Shown: positions 1-7,252, numbered from the stretch's first letter. The stretch is DNA of 64,000 nucleotides from Gammaproteobacteria bacterium (GCA_005878835.1 VBMV01000050.1:28171-92170); one strand, 5' to 3'. The notes: generated by a model from the sequence alone, not told the origin. Program-made: numbers and translations.

Positions 1-87
1 CAGCGTGCCGTGCGCCTCGGCCGCGTCGGCGTGCGAGCGCGCCTGCGTCAGCAGTTGCTGGATGTGGGTGTAGTCGGGCTGATTCAT
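1..87 (-). CDS. ygfB: YgfB/UPF0149 family protein, N-terminal fragment
   Basis: The first 29 codons of a gene that runs off the left edge of the window. The visible start is MNQPDYTHIQQLL and includes DAAEAHG, which matches the N-terminal helix and the AEMHG-type motif of UPF0149 proteins. It is divergent from a zapB-like/zapA pair, the usual gammaproteobacterial neighbourhood of ygfB. A TATAAT box lies on the minus strand at 101-106, 13 bases before the ATG. The family's cellular role is poorly defined. Partial, so the length cannot be judged. Confidence 0.75.
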   Translation of the reverse strand, partial: MNQPDYTHIQQLLTQARSHADAAEAHGTL

Positions 88-107
88 GCGCGCACGGCTC
101 ATTATAA

Positions 108-137
108 TTGACCGTACGAAGAGCGCGGCTCTATAGT
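108..137 (+). promoter_or_regulatory. sigma70-type promoter of the zapB-like gene
   Basis: TTGACC (108-113), 18-base spacer, TATAGT (132-137). Only seven bases separate the -10 box from the ATG at 145, so transcription should begin at or within a base of the start codon. No Shine-Dalgarno sequence fits. The divergent ygfB -10 box (minus strand, 101-106) sits just left of this -35, so the two promoters are nearly back to back. Confidence 0.6.
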
Positions 138-144
138 CCGCGCC

Positions 145-375
145 ATGAGCGACATGACAAAAACACAACTCGATCTCGAGCTCACCCGGCTCACCAAACG
201 CATCGAAGAGCTGATCACGAGCCTCGAGCACCTGAAGGAGGAGAATCGCGCGCTGCGGGCGCGGCACGAGTCGCTCGCCGGGGAGCGCGCCGCGCTGGTG
301 CACAAGAACGAGCAGGTGCGCACGCGCGTGGAGGCCATGATCGGCCGCTTGAAGACCCTGGAGCACGGCGCATGA
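145..375 (+). CDS. TIGR02449/ZapB-like coiled-coil cell division protein
   Basis: A 76-residue, highly charged, helical protein with heptad-like spacing (LDLELTRLTKRIEEL, then LEHLKEENRALRAR). It resembles the small ZapB-like/TIGR02449 coiled coils encoded just before zapA in gammaproteobacteria, which are expected to act with ZapA at the FtsZ ring. Its stop overlaps the zapA start by four bases (ATGA), which implies translational coupling. The start at 145 is chosen because it gives the coiled coil and follows a good -10 box; a second ATG lies at 154. The mRNA is probably leaderless. Confidence 0.75.
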   Translation: MSDMTKTQLDLELTRLTKRIEELITSLEHLKEENRALRARHESLAGERAALVHKNEQVRTRVEAMIGRLKTLEHGA

Positions 376-689
376 GCCACCAGGATCAGGCGCGGGTGAG
401 TGTCCGCATCATGGAGAAGGAATACGTGGTCGCCTGCCCCTACGAGGAGCGTTCTGCGCTGCTGGATGCCGCCGAGTTCCTCAATGCGCGCATGCGTGAG
501 ATCCGCGACAGCGGCAAGGTCGTGGGCCTGGACCGCATCGCCGTCATGGCCGCGCTCAATCTGGCGCACGAGTACCTGCGGGTGAAGGATCGCGAGTCAC
601 GGGTCGACAGCGGTGTGGGCGGCCGGGTGCGCGCGCTGCGCGAGCGCGTCGAAGGCGTGCTCGGCAAGGGCCAGCAACTCGAGCTGTGA
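372..689 (+). CDS. zapA: Cell division protein ZapA
   Basis: A 105-residue ZapA, which binds and bundles FtsZ filaments at midcell. The N-terminal globular part has the family pattern (VSVRIMEKEYVVACP, then ERSALLDAAEFLNARMREIR) and GLDRIAVMAALNLAHE, followed by a C-terminal helix that dimerises in known ZapA proteins. Length is normal. It follows the zapB-like gene with an ATGA overlap and precedes the 6S RNA gene, the order seen in E. coli and Pseudomonas. Confidence 0.9.
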   Translation: MSHQDQARVSVRIMEKEYVVACPYEERSALLDAAEFLNARMREIRDSGKVVGLDRIAVMAALNLAHEYLRVKDRESRVDSGVGGRVRALRERVEGVLGKGQQLEL

Positions 690-750
690 CGCAGGCCGCG
701 GCCCGCCGTTCAGCTTGGGCGCGCCACCTATCCTTGGTGTAGAGTGCTCG

Positions 751-945
751 TGGCGTCGCCTGCGGTGTTCGACAAGTGGGCCGGGTTACCTCGGACCCTA
801 ATTGAAACACCCTCGGGACTTCCGGCTTGCGCGCAGCGCTGTGCAAGTCCGCCTTTGAGCGGAAAGCCTTACCTGCCGCAGCTCGTCCCACTTGTTGCTC
901 TGGTTCGAGAGCAACGGTCCGCACCGGCACATGCGGGTGGCGCTA
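751..945 (+). ncRNA. ssrS: 6S RNA
   Basis: The region between zapA and fau carries the 6S signature. A 5' arm with GTGTTCGACAAGTGGGCC (about 767-783) pairs across a large central bulge with a 3' arm containing CCCACTTGTTGCTCTGGTTC. The outer arms GGCGTCGCCTGCGG and CCGGCACATGCGGGTGGCGC close the structure. 6S RNA mimics an open promoter and sequesters the sigma70 holoenzyme in stationary phase. Ends are approximate. A candidate -10 TAGAGT lies at 740-745. The 3' arm contains the only good ATG of the next gene, fau. Confidence 0.85.
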
Positions 946-1548
946 CCTGAATCCTCACCAGGGGGCGCCCGCAGACAACTGCGGGCGAGCCTCGTGGCCC
1001 GGCGCCGCAGCGTGCCGGCGCGCGAGCGCCAACGCGCCTCGCTCCTCGTGGCGCGCAACGTCGACCGGGCCCTGCCGCTGCGCTCACACTGGCGCATCGC
1101 GGTGTATGCCGCACTGCCCGATGAGCTCGACACGGCCCCGCTCATCGCGCTGGCGCAGGAGCGCGGCTGCCGTCTCTACCTGCCGCGCATCGACCGGCGG
1201 CGTGCTTCGCGCGCCATGCGGTTCGTGGAAATGCGCGGCCCGTTGCGGCCCAACCGCCTGGGGATTGGCGAGCCCGCAACGGCGGCCACGATCGGCGCGC
1301 GCTGGCTGGACGTGGTGTTCCTGCCGCTGGTGGGGTTCGATCGGCGCGGCGTGCGCCTCGGAACCGGCGGTGGGTATTATGACCGCGCGTTCGCCTTCCG
1401 GCGCTGGCGCAGCGCCTGGTACGCGCCGCGCCTGGTGGGCCTCGCCTATGGCTTCCAGCAGCTCGAGCACATCACGGCCGCGGCCCACGATGTGCTGATG
1501 GATGCGGTGGTGACCGAAGAGGGGATCATCCGATGCGCTACTGGCTGA
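931..1548 (+). CDS. fau: 5-formyltetrahydrofolate cyclo-ligase
   Basis: A 205-residue protein of the YgfA/Fau family, which converts 5-formyl-THF to 5,10-methenyl-THF using ATP. The diagnostic GTGGGYYDR motif is at about residues 144-152, and the basic N-terminal RRQLRASLVARRR is also typical. The start was set at ATG 931. It must be upstream of the RRQLRA segment, and the only other candidate is GTG 937. Both lie inside the 3' arm of 6S RNA and neither has a clear ribosome site. The C-terminus overlaps the next gene by 16 bases. Confidence 0.88.
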   Translation: MRVALPESSPGGARRQLRASLVARRRSVPARERQRASLLVARNVDRALPLRSHWRIAVYAALPDELDTAPLIALAQERGCRLYLPRIDRRRASRAMRFVEMRGPLRPNRLGIGEPATAATIGARWLDVVFLPLVGFDRRGVRLGTGGGYYDRAFAFRRWRSAWYAPRLVGLAYGFQQLEHITAAAHDVLMDAVVTEEGIIRCATG

Positions 1549-1997
1549 TGAAGACCGAGCCCGGCACCTTCGGCCTCGAGCATCTCGCCGCCGCCCCGCG
1601 CAGCACCACCGCGTGGGACGGCGTGCGCAACTTTCAGGCGCGCAACATGCTGCGGGATGAGGTGCGCCGGGGGGATCAGGCGTTTCTCTACCATTCCAGC
1701 TGCGCGCTGCCGGGCATCGTCGCCGTCATGCAGATCGTGAAGCAGGGCTACCCCGATCCCACCGCCTTCGATCGCAAGCACCACCACTACGATCGCGACA
1801 GCGATCCGGGCAATCCGCGCTGGTTCATGGTGGACGTGCAGTTGAAGCGCCGCCTCGCGCGTACCATCGCGCTCGAAGAGCTGCGAGCGCATGCCGGCAA
1901 GGAGCTCAAGGGCATGGCGCTGTTGCGCCCCGGGAATCGACTGTCGATCACGCCGGTGGAAGCGGCGCACTGGAAGTTCATCCTCTCGCTCGAGTGA
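1533..1997 (+). CDS. EVE domain-containing protein
   Basis: A 154-residue single-domain EVE protein. It starts MRYWLMKTEP and has TAWDGVRNFQARNMLRDEV and a FLYHSS segment, the hallmarks of thymocyte nuclear protein 1/EVE-like folds. These folds resemble PUA and YTH domains and are thought to bind modified bases in nucleic acids. Full length for the family. It overlaps the end of fau by 16 bases, so the two are probably co-transcribed. The real ligand cannot be read from sequence. Confidence 0.88.
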   Translation: MRYWLMKTEPGTFGLEHLAAAPRSTTAWDGVRNFQARNMLRDEVRRGDQAFLYHSSCALPGIVAVMQIVKQGYPDPTAFDRKHHHYDRDSDPGNPRWFMVDVQLKRRLARTIALEELRAHAGKELKGMALLRPGNRLSITPVEAAHWKFILSLE

Positions 1998-2071
1998 CTC
2001 GCGAGAGCGCCGCGCGCGGTTCGTGAGTCGTCACGCGCGGCTCGCCTTACCACACTCCACCGTGTGCTCGC

Positions 2072-2099
2072 TTGTAATTTCGATTCGCGTGTATATACT
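2072..2099 (+). promoter_or_regulatory. Strong sigma70-type promoter of the lysine-rich micro-gene
   Basis: TTGTAA (2072-2077), a 16-base spacer, then TATACT (2094-2099). The expected start is near 2106, giving a leader of about 30 bases with GGAGA (2126-2130) ahead of the micro-ORF ATG at 2137. This is one of the best promoter matches in the window and stands in a local AT-rich stretch after the EVE gene. Confidence 0.7.
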
Positions 2100-2136
2100 C
2101 GGACCCCGGACTAACCCGTCAAATTGGAGAGCCAAC

Positions 2137-2187
2137 ATGGCGAAGGCAAAGAAGAAGGCCAAGAAGAAAGCTGCCAAGAAGAAATAG
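2137..2187 (+). CDS. 16-residue lysine/alanine-rich micro-protein
   Basis: ATG at 2137 to TAG at 2185 encodes [16 protein letters not shown]: ten lysines, five alanines and the initiator methionine. It has its own promoter, a well-spaced ribosome site (GGAGA, seven bases before ATG) and two strong hairpins after the stop, so it looks like a complete small transcription unit. The composition resembles the basic tails of histone H1-like bacterial proteins, so nucleic-acid binding is a reasonable inference. No family is recognised. The alternative is that the ORF is a leader peptide and the hairpins regulate rpiA downstream. Confidence 0.6.
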   Translation: MAKAKKKAKKKAAKKK

Positions 2188-2193
2188 GCCTTA

Positions 2194-2223
2194 ACTCGGC
2201 GGTCGCGAAAGTGACCGCCGAGT
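2194..2223 (+). terminator. Perfect 11-bp hairpin right after the micro-gene
   Basis: ACTCGGCGGTC (2194-2204) pairs perfectly with GACCGCCGAGT (2213-2223) around an 8-base loop. It starts six bases after the micro-ORF stop. The following bases (CGTATTCG) are not a proper U-tract, so on its own it is a transcript-end stabiliser or weak terminator. Confidence 0.55.
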
Positions 2224-2233
2224 CGTATTCGAA

Positions 2234-2270
2234 GACTGTGCCCGCTGCTGACGCGGGCACAGTCGTTTCT
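2234..2270 (+). terminator. Second hairpin, probable Rho-independent terminator
   Basis: GACTGTGCCCGC (2234-2245) pairs perfectly with GCGGGCACAGTC (2253-2264) around a 7-base loop and is followed by GTTTCT. It comes ten bases after the first hairpin and 34 bases before the rpiA start. The tandem arrangement should end the micro-gene transcript or act as an attenuator for rpiA. Confidence 0.6.
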
Positions 2271-2297
2271 GGAAGTCACTCCCGCACGGGGGCCTTG

Positions 2298-2957
2298 ATG
2301 GCGACGGATGCTGAAGCAAACAAGCAGCGCGCGGCGCTGGCGGCGCTGGAACTGGTGGCGAGCGGCGTCACGATCGGCGTCGGCACCGGCTCCACGGTGA
2401 ACCTGTTCATCGATGCCCTCGCCGCCAATCCCGGTCGTGTGCGCAGCGCCGTGTCCAGCTCGCAGGCGAGCACCGCACGGCTGCGCGCCGCAGGTCTGGC
2501 GGTCGTCGATCTGAACGAGCTCCCCGACCTCGCCCTCTACGTCGACGGCGCCGATGAGGCGACTGCCGCCCGGCATCTGATCAAGGGCGGCGGCGGCGCC
2601 CTCACCCGCGAGAAGATCCTCGCCGCGGCCGCGCAGCGCTTCGTGTGCATCATCGACGACACCAAGATGGTCACCACGCTCGGCCGCTTCCCGTTGCCGA
2701 TCGAGGTCATCCCCATGGCGCGCACGCTGGTCGCCCGGCAGCTCACCGCGCGCGGCGGCCGACCGCTTTGGCGCCAGGGGTTCGTCACCGACAACGGCAA
2801 CTACATCCTCGACGTACACGATCTCAGCATCGCCGATCCGGTCGCGCTCGAGCGTGAGCTCAACCAGATTACGGGCGTGGTGACCGTCGGACTGTTCGCG
2901 GCCCGCCCCGCGGACGTGCTGCTGGTCGGCACCGCACAGGGCGTGCAGACCCGCTAG
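2298..2957 (+). CDS. rpiA: Ribose-5-phosphate isomerase A
   Basis: A 219-residue RpiA, the same length as the E. coli enzyme. It interconverts ribose-5-phosphate and ribulose-5-phosphate in the non-oxidative pentose phosphate pathway. Seen motifs: GVGTGST (27-33), SSQAST, DGADE (83-87) and [11 protein letters not shown] (96-106). Asp83, Asp86, Lys96 and Glu105 match the known active-site residues. ATG 2298 is chosen because it gives the family N-terminus; an open frame extends further upstream through the hairpins but is not family-like. A terminator follows directly. Confidence 0.95.
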   Translation: MATDAEANKQRAALAALELVASGVTIGVGTGSTVNLFIDALAANPGRVRSAVSSSQASTARLRAAGLAVVDLNELPDLALYVDGADEATAARHLIKGGGGALTREKILAAAAQRFVCIIDDTKMVTTLGRFPLPIEVIPMARTLVARQLTARGGRPLWRQGFVTDNGNYILDVHDLSIADPVALERELNQITGVVTVGLFAARPADVLLVGTAQGVQTR

Positions 2958-2964
2958 CAAACGC

Positions 2965-2999
2965 AAAAGGGCCCGTCACCTTGACGGGCCCTCTTCGTT
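2965..2999. terminator. Bidirectional terminator between rpiA and tRNA-Gln
   Basis: AGGGCCCGTCA (2968-2978) pairs with TGACGGGCCCT (2982-2992): an 11-bp perfect stem with a three-base loop. On the plus strand it is followed by CTTCGTTT (rpiA end). On the minus strand it is followed by TTTGCGTTT (end of the tRNA-Gln and probably of the rplM-rpsI transcript). Confidence 0.75.
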
Positions 3000-3073
3000 T
3001 GGCTGGGGGACTAGGATTCGAACCTAGGTAAACGGAGTCAGAGTCCGTTGTCCTACCACTAGACGATCCCCCA
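3000..3073 (-). tRNA. tRNA-Gln (anticodon CTG)
   Basis: Read on the minus strand, the gene starts TGGGGGATCGTCTAG and ends TCCCCCAGCCA, so the 7-bp acceptor stem closes and CCA is encoded. The anticodon arm is ACGGA-CTCTGAC-TCCGT, giving anticodon CTG (glutamine CAG codon). The T-arm has GGTTCGAATCC. 74 bases. It lies 68 bases after rpsI on the same strand and just before the shared terminator, so it may be read from the rplM-rpsI promoter. Confidence 0.93.
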
Positions 3074-3141
3074 GGAGGGCGGGATACAAATCCGGGCGGG
3101 CGAGCGCGCAGCTCCGTGTGCCGAAGCGCAAGCCCCCGGGC

Positions 3142-3540
3142 TTAACGCTTCGAGTACTGCGGACCGCGGCGAGCCTTGCGGCGTCCGACCTTCTTGCGCT
3201 CGACTTCACGCGCATCGCGCGTCACGAAGCCCGCGGCGCGCAGCGGCTTGCGCAGGCTCTCGTCGTACTCGATCAGCGCGCGGGTGATGCCGTGACGGAT
3301 CGCGCCCGCCTGGCCGGTGATGCCGCCGCCGTCGACCTTGACGGCGATATCGAAACTGCTGACCAGCTTCACCGCCTCGAGCGGCTGGCGCACGATCATT
3401 CGGCCGGTCTCGCGGCCGAAGAACTCTTCGAGCGAACGGTCGTTCACCGTGATGCGCCCGCTGCCGGGCTTCAGGTACACGCGCGCCGTCGCAGTCTTGC
3501 GACGCCCGGTTCCGTAGTGATTCTGCTGGGTCGCTGGCAT
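3142..3540 (-). CDS. rpsI: 30S ribosomal protein S9
   Basis: A 132-residue S9, typical length. The family N-terminal [15 protein letters not shown] is present, as is the long basic C-terminal tail ending QYSKR, which reaches the P-site tRNA in the 30S subunit. It lies eight bases downstream of rplM on the same strand, the conserved rplM-rpsI operon. No tail anomaly, unlike several r-proteins at the other end of the window. Confidence 0.97.
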   Translation of the reverse strand: MPATQQNHYGTGRRKTATARVYLKPGSGRITVNDRSLEEFFGRETGRMIVRQPLEAVKLVSSFDIAVKVDGGGITGQAGAIRHGITRALIEYDESLRKPLRAAGFVTRDAREVERKKVGRRKARRGPQYSKR

Positions 3541-3548
3541 GTACGGTC

Positions 3549-3980
3549 CTATTGAATCTCGAGCGGCTTCGGCTGCTGCGCCTTGTGGGGATGCTCGCCG
3601 CCTGCAAACACGTGCAGCTTCCTGAACATGCGCCGGCCGAGCGGGTTCTTCGGCAACATGCCCTTGACCGCGAACTCGATCACGCGCTCGGGGTGCTCGC
3701 TGAGAAGCTTCTCCAGAGCGATCGACTTTATGCCGCCGATATGGCCGGTATGGTGGTAGTAGATCTTGTCGGAGAGCTTGCGCCCGGTGACACGGATCTT
3801 CTGCGCATTGACCACCACGATGTGGTCGCCCATGTCCACGTGCGGGCTGTAGTCAGCCTTGTGCTTGCCCTTGAGGCGATGAGCGATCTGCGAGGCCAGC
3901 CGCCCGAGCGTCTTGTCGCTGGCGTCGACGACGAACCAATCGCCCCGGACGGTAGCGGGCCTGGCAAATACGGTCTTCAT
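3549..3980 (-). CDS. rplM: 50S ribosomal protein L13
   Basis: A 143-residue L13 with the family start [29 protein letters not shown], and the [10 protein letters not shown] and [16 protein letters not shown] segments. Early-assembling 50S protein. It is the first gene of rplM-rpsI (possibly plus tRNA-Gln). A good promoter lies 70 bases upstream, leaving a leader of about 64 bases that could hold the autoregulatory site known for L13 operons; the fold is not obvious by eye. Confidence 0.97.
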   Translation of the reverse strand: MKTVFARPATVRGDWFVVDASDKTLGRLASQIAHRLKGKHKADYSPHVDMGDHIVVVNAQKIRVTGRKLSDKIYYHHTGHIGGIKSIALEKLLSEHPERVIEFAVKGMLPKNPLGRRMFRKLHVFAGGEHPHKAQQPKPLEIQ

Positions 3981-4050
3981 AGGTCACTCGTGGCGGTGCG
4001 CCGCCGTCGGGGAGAACCCTGGGACGGCCGGGGCCGAAAAAAGGCGGGGA

Positions 4051-4079
4051 AGTGTACTCAAGCAGGTGCGCCAATGCAA
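4051..4079 (-). promoter_or_regulatory. Promoter of rplM-rpsI
   Basis: On the minus strand: TTGCAT (4079-4074), a 17-base spacer, TACACT (4056-4051). The predicted start near 4044 leaves a leader of about 64 bases before the rplM ATG at 3980. Confidence 0.6.
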
Positions 4080-4149
4080 AGGCGCGGGGAAGCGGCCCCT
4101 GAGGGGCCTAAGCGGTGCCCCGCCGAGGGTCTGCCAGTCCGGATTCCCC

Positions 4150-4155
4150 TATAAT
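4150..4155 (+). promoter_or_regulatory. -10 box of coq7
   Basis: A perfect TATAAT at 4150-4155, 14 bases before the coq7 ATG at 4170. The expected start near 4162 leaves a leader of about eight bases without a Shine-Dalgarno. The -35 is weak; the best candidate, GGTCTG at 4128-4133, would give a 16-base spacer. Confidence 0.5.
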
Positions 4156-4169
4156 AGAGGACGCAGATT

Positions 4170-4805
4170 ATGGAGTCCGGTCGCCCTCTCGACTGTGCCA
4201 TCGCCGCCCTTGACCGTGGACTGCGCTCGGTCTTTGCGCCGGCCAGGACATCCCGGCCCGTCCCGGGCGGTTCGGACCCGGCGCCCGGCCTGCCGGCTGC
4301 GGAACGCCGTGCCAGCGCGGCCCTCATGCGCGTCAACCACGCCGGGGAGCTCGCCGCCCAGGCCCTCTATCACGGCCAGGCCTTCGTCGCCCGCTCCGCC
4401 GCGACACGCGACATGCTGACGGCCGCGGCGCGCTCCGAATCCGATCATCTCGCGTGGTGTGAGACGCGCCTGCACGAGCTCGCCGCGCGGCCGAGTCTCC
4501 TCAATCCGCTCTGGTACGCCGGATCCTTCGCCATCGGCGCCGCCGCCGCACTGCTCGGGGATCGAGCCAGCCTCGGGTTCGTGGCCGAGACCGAGCGTCA
4601 GGTCGAGGGGCACCTCGATGCTCACCTCGGCAGACTCCCGGCAGGCGACGCGCGCAGCCGTGCGATACTGCAGACCATGAGGGCGGAGGAGATCGCGCAT
4701 GGCGCGGCGGCCGCGACTGCCGGCGGCGCCCCCCTGCCCGCACCGGTGTGCGCGCTCATGCGGTACACGGCCCGTGTCATGACAGGCACTGCCTACTGGG
4801 TTTGA
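4170..4805 (+). CDS. coq7: Demethoxyubiquinone hydroxylase (Coq7)
   Basis: A 211-residue di-iron Coq7 that hydroxylates 2-polyprenyl-3-methyl-6-methoxy-benzoquinone in the penultimate step of ubiquinone synthesis, so this organism respires with ubiquinone. The ligand pattern is complete: Glu60 in RVNHAGE, Glu90-xx-His93 (SESDHLAW), Glu142, and Glu174-xx-His177. The [18 protein letters not shown] segment is the membrane-associated helix. ATG 4170 fits the Pseudomonas Coq7 N-terminus. The gene is monocistronic or reads on into the CRP-family gene 37 bases later. Confidence 0.95.
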   Translation: MESGRPLDCAIAALDRGLRSVFAPARTSRPVPGGSDPAPGLPAAERRASAALMRVNHAGELAAQALYHGQAFVARSAATRDMLTAAARSESDHLAWCETRLHELAARPSLLNPLWYAGSFAIGAAAALLGDRASLGFVAETERQVEGHLDAHLGRLPAGDARSRAILQTMRAEEIAHGAAAATAGGAPLPAPVCALMRYTARVMTGTAYWV

Positions 4806-4842
4806 TGAGTCTTTGAAGGTCGTATATCTCCCGGGAGCCGGT

Positions 4843-5607
4843 ATGGAAGAGAACATCAAGCCCTTAAGCGAGATTCCGGCGATCAACCGGTTCCTGAGTT
4901 ACTGTCGCATCCGCGCGGTCCCCTCCAAGACCGTCGTCATTCACGCCGGCGACCTGCCGGACGTCCTCTACTACATCATCAGCGGTTCGGTGGAAGTGAT
5001 GATCGAGGACGAGGAAGGCAACGAAATGGTGCTGGCCTACCTCAACCGCGGGCAGTTTTTCGGCGAGATGGGCCTGTTCTACGAACAGCCGACACGCAGC
5101 GCCTGGGTCCGCACGCGCAACCAGTGCGAGCTCGCGGAGATGACTTACCCGCGCTTCCGGCAGATCGCCGCGGAGAGCCCGGGGCTGGTGTTTGAGCTCG
5201 CCACACAACTGGCCACGCGCCTCGACCGCACCAACCGCAAGCTGGGCGATCTCGCCTTCGTCGACGTGACCGGCCGCGTGGCTCACGCCATCATGGATCT
5301 GTGCGGCGAACCGGACGCCATGACGCACCCGGAAGGCATGCAGATCAAGGTCAGCCGTCAGGAACTCTCGCGCCTGGTCGGCTGCTCGCGCGAGATGGCG
5401 GGCCGGGTGCTCAAGGTGCTGGAGGAGCAGGGCCTGTTGCGCGCCACCGGCAAGACCATCGTGGTCTTCAACGCCCGGCCGAAGATGAAGACCCGCCCGG
5501 TCATCGTGCCCGCGAAGCCGGCGGTGGCGGCCGCCACCAAGGCCACGAGCCAGCTCGACCTCGACGACGATGAGGATGATGATGACGACGAGGACGAGCC
5601 CGAGTAG
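4843..5607 (+). CDS. CRP/Vfr-like cAMP receptor-type regulator with acidic tail
   Basis: A 254-residue CRP-family transcription factor. The cyclic-nucleotide domain spans about 20-125 (FFGEMGLF, then TRSAWV) and keeps Glu75, Arg85 and Ser86, the cAMP-contacting residues of CRP and Vfr, plus Thr130 in the dimer helix. The HTH is at about 170-191 (SRQELSRLVGCSREMAGRVLK), nearly identical to Vfr and Clp. It differs from all of these by a C-terminal extension of about 42 residues ending in an Asp/Glu run (240-254). ATG 4843 is chosen because GGGAG (4832-4836) precedes it; a TTG at 4813 would add ten residues. cAMP binding is inferred. Confidence 0.88.
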   Translation: MEENIKPLSEIPAINRFLSYCRIRAVPSKTVVIHAGDLPDVLYYIISGSVEVMIEDEEGNEMVLAYLNRGQFFGEMGLFYEQPTRSAWVRTRNQCELAEMTYPRFRQIAAESPGLVFELATQLATRLDRTNRKLGDLAFVDVTGRVAHAIMDLCGEPDAMTHPEGMQIKVSRQELSRLVGCSREMAGRVLKVLEEQGLLRATGKTIVVFNARPKMKTRPVIVPAKPAVAAATKATSQLDLDDDEDDDDDEDEPE

Positions 5608-5670
5608 CGCGCAACCCGCGGCTCATCCCCTTAAGCGCCGCACCCCGCACCGCCCGAGCACCCCAGCGCC

Positions 5671-6342
5671 TCACGTGGCGATCTGGCGCCGCATCTCCCG
5701 GATAGTCTGCGCGTAGTCGCGACTGCCGAAGATCGCCGATCCGGCGACGAACGTGTCCGCTCCGGCCTGCGCCGCGGAACGGATGTTGTCGGTCTTGATC
5801 CCGCCATCGACCTCGAGGCGCACCGCGCGGCCGGCGCTGTCGATGCGGGCGCGCGCCGCGGCGAGTTTGCGCAAGGCGTTCGGAATGAACTGCTGACCGG
5901 CAAAGCCGGGATTCACCGACATGATGAGAACCATGTCGAGCAGCTCGAGCGTGTAGTCGAGATAGTCGAGCGGCGTGGCGGGATTGAACACCAGTCCCGC
6001 CCGGCAGCCGTGCTCGCGGATCAGGCCGATGGTGCGATCGACGTGCTCCGAGGCCTCCGGGTGAAAGGTGATGAACGTGGCGCCGGCGGCGGCGAAGTCC
6101 GGCACGATGCGATCGACCGGGCGGACCATCAGGTGCACGTCGATCGGCGCCTCGACGCCGTGCCGGCGCAGCGCCTCGCACACCATCGGACCGACGGTGA
6201 GGTTCGGCACGTAGTGGTTGTCCATCACGTCGAAGTGAATGAGATCGGCGCCGGCCTCAAGCACCGCATCGACCTCCGCTCCGAGCCGGGCGAAATCGGC
6301 GGACAGAATCGACGGGGCGATCCACGCGGGCACCATGACCAC
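5671..6342 (-). CDS. rpe: Ribulose-phosphate 3-epimerase
   Basis: A 223-residue TIM-barrel epimerase of the pentose phosphate pathway. Motifs: [26 protein letters not shown] (36-47, catalytic Asp38), [16 protein letters not shown] and EVDGGI with the second catalytic Asp179. The start is GTG 6342, because a perfect AAGGAGGT lies seven bases upstream (6350-6357); the internal ATG at 6336 would be too far. The ribosome site overlaps the purC stop codon, so rpe is coupled to purC. Confidence 0.95.
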   Translation of the reverse strand: MVMVPAWIAPSILSADFARLGAEVDAVLEAGADLIHFDVMDNHYVPNLTVGPMVCEALRRHGVEAPIDVHLMVRPVDRIVPDFAAAGATFITFHPEASEHVDRTIGLIREHGCRAGLVFNPATPLDYLDYTLELLDMVLIMSVNPGFAGQQFIPNALRKLAAARARIDSAGRAVRLEVDGGIKTDNIRSAAQAGADTFVAGSAIFGSRDYAQTIREMRRQIAT

Positions 6343-6349
6343 AGTGTAA

Positions 6350-6357
6350 ACCTCCTT
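6350..6357 (-). promoter_or_regulatory. Consensus Shine-Dalgarno that fixes the rpe start
   Basis: AAGGAGGT on the minus strand, ending seven bases before GTG 6342 and touching the purC TGA at 6357-6359. This is the best ribosome site in the window, in contrast to purC itself, which appears to be leaderless. Confidence 0.8.
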
Positions 6358-7244
6358 CAGCCGGTCAGGCGCGCGAGCGCCTCGCGGTACTTGTCGCTGG
6401 TGCGTGCGATGATCTCGGGCGGCAGTTTCGGTCCCGGCGCCTGCTTGTTCCAGTCGAGCGTCTCCAGGTAGTCGCGTACGAACTGCTTGTCGAAGCTCGG
6501 CGGGCTCACGCCCGCGCGATAGCTGTCCGCGGGCCAGAAGCGCGAGGAGTCCGGCGTCAGCACCTCGTCGATGAGCGTGAGTCTGCCTTGGCTGTCGAGG
6601 CCGAATTCGAACTTGGTGTCGGCGATGAGGATGCCGCGGCTGCGCGCGTGCTCGGCCGCGAACCCGTACAGTGCCAGCGCAGTGTCGCGTACCGCGGCGG
6701 CAAGCTCCGCCCCGATGAGCGCGGCGACTTCCTCGAAACTGATGTTCTCATCGTGAGCGCCGATGTGCGCCTTGGTCGCCGGCGTGAACAGCGGCTGCGG
6801 CAGGCGTCCGGCCAGCTCGAGGTCCCGAGGCAGGGCGATGCCGCACACGCGCCCGCTCGCCTGGTAGTCCTTCCAGCCCGAGCCGATGAGATAGCCGCGC
6901 ACCACCGCCTCGATGGGCAGCGCCTGCAGGCGCCGCACGATCACCGCCCGTCCGGCCAGCAGGGCGCGTTCCCGCTCGTCCCTGACCACCTCCGCCGGCT
7001 CCCGGCCCGTGAGGTGATTGGGCACCAGGTGCCGGGTGCGCGCGAACCAGAAATTGGAGATGCCGTTCAGCACCCGCCCCTTGTCGGGAATCGGATCGGG
7101 CAGCACCACGTCGAAAGCCGACAGCCGGTCGGTGGTCACGATGAGCATCGCGTCGTCATCGAGTGCGTAGATGTCGCGCACCTTGCCCTCGTGGATGCGG
7201 GCAAGGCCGCTGAGCTCGGTGCGGTAAACGACGGGGGCCGGCAT
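6357..7244 (-). CDS. purC: SAICAR synthetase (phosphoribosylaminoimidazole-succinocarboxamide synthase)
   Basis: A 295-residue PurC, the longer form rather than the roughly 237-residue E. coli form. It condenses CAIR with aspartate in purine synthesis. Motifs: [10 protein letters not shown] near the N-terminus, [38 protein letters not shown], and [15 protein letters not shown]. It is the first gene of a purC-rpe unit. The promoter -10 box lies only eight bases before the ATG, so the mRNA is predicted to be leaderless. Divergent from djlA. Confidence 0.95.
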   Translation of the reverse strand: MPAPVVYRTELSGLARIHEGKVRDIYALDDDAMLIVTTDRLSAFDVVLPDPIPDKGRVLNGISNFWFARTRHLVPNHLTGREPAEVVRDERERALLAGRAVIVRRLQALPIEAVVRGYLIGSGWKDYQASGRVCGIALPRDLELAGRLPQPLFTPATKAHIGAHDENISFEEVAALIGAELAAAVRDTALALYGFAAEHARSRGILIADTKFEFGLDSQGRLTLIDEVLTPDSSRFWPADSYRAGVSPPSFDKQFVRDYLETLDWNKQAPGPKLPPEIIARTSDKYREALARLTG

Positions 7245-7252
7245 GCATTGGT

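Noticed and set aside
108..689. Alternative 193-codon frame starting at 108 and reading through to zapA
   Set aside because: Its first part is the wrong frame of the zapB-like gene; ZapA's conserved N-terminus starts at 372 with an ATGA overlap.
4081..4110. GGCCCCTGAGGGGCC hairpin between rplM and coq7 as a terminator
   Set aside because: The genes diverge so no transcript ends there, the stem has six pairs and there is no T-run on either strand.
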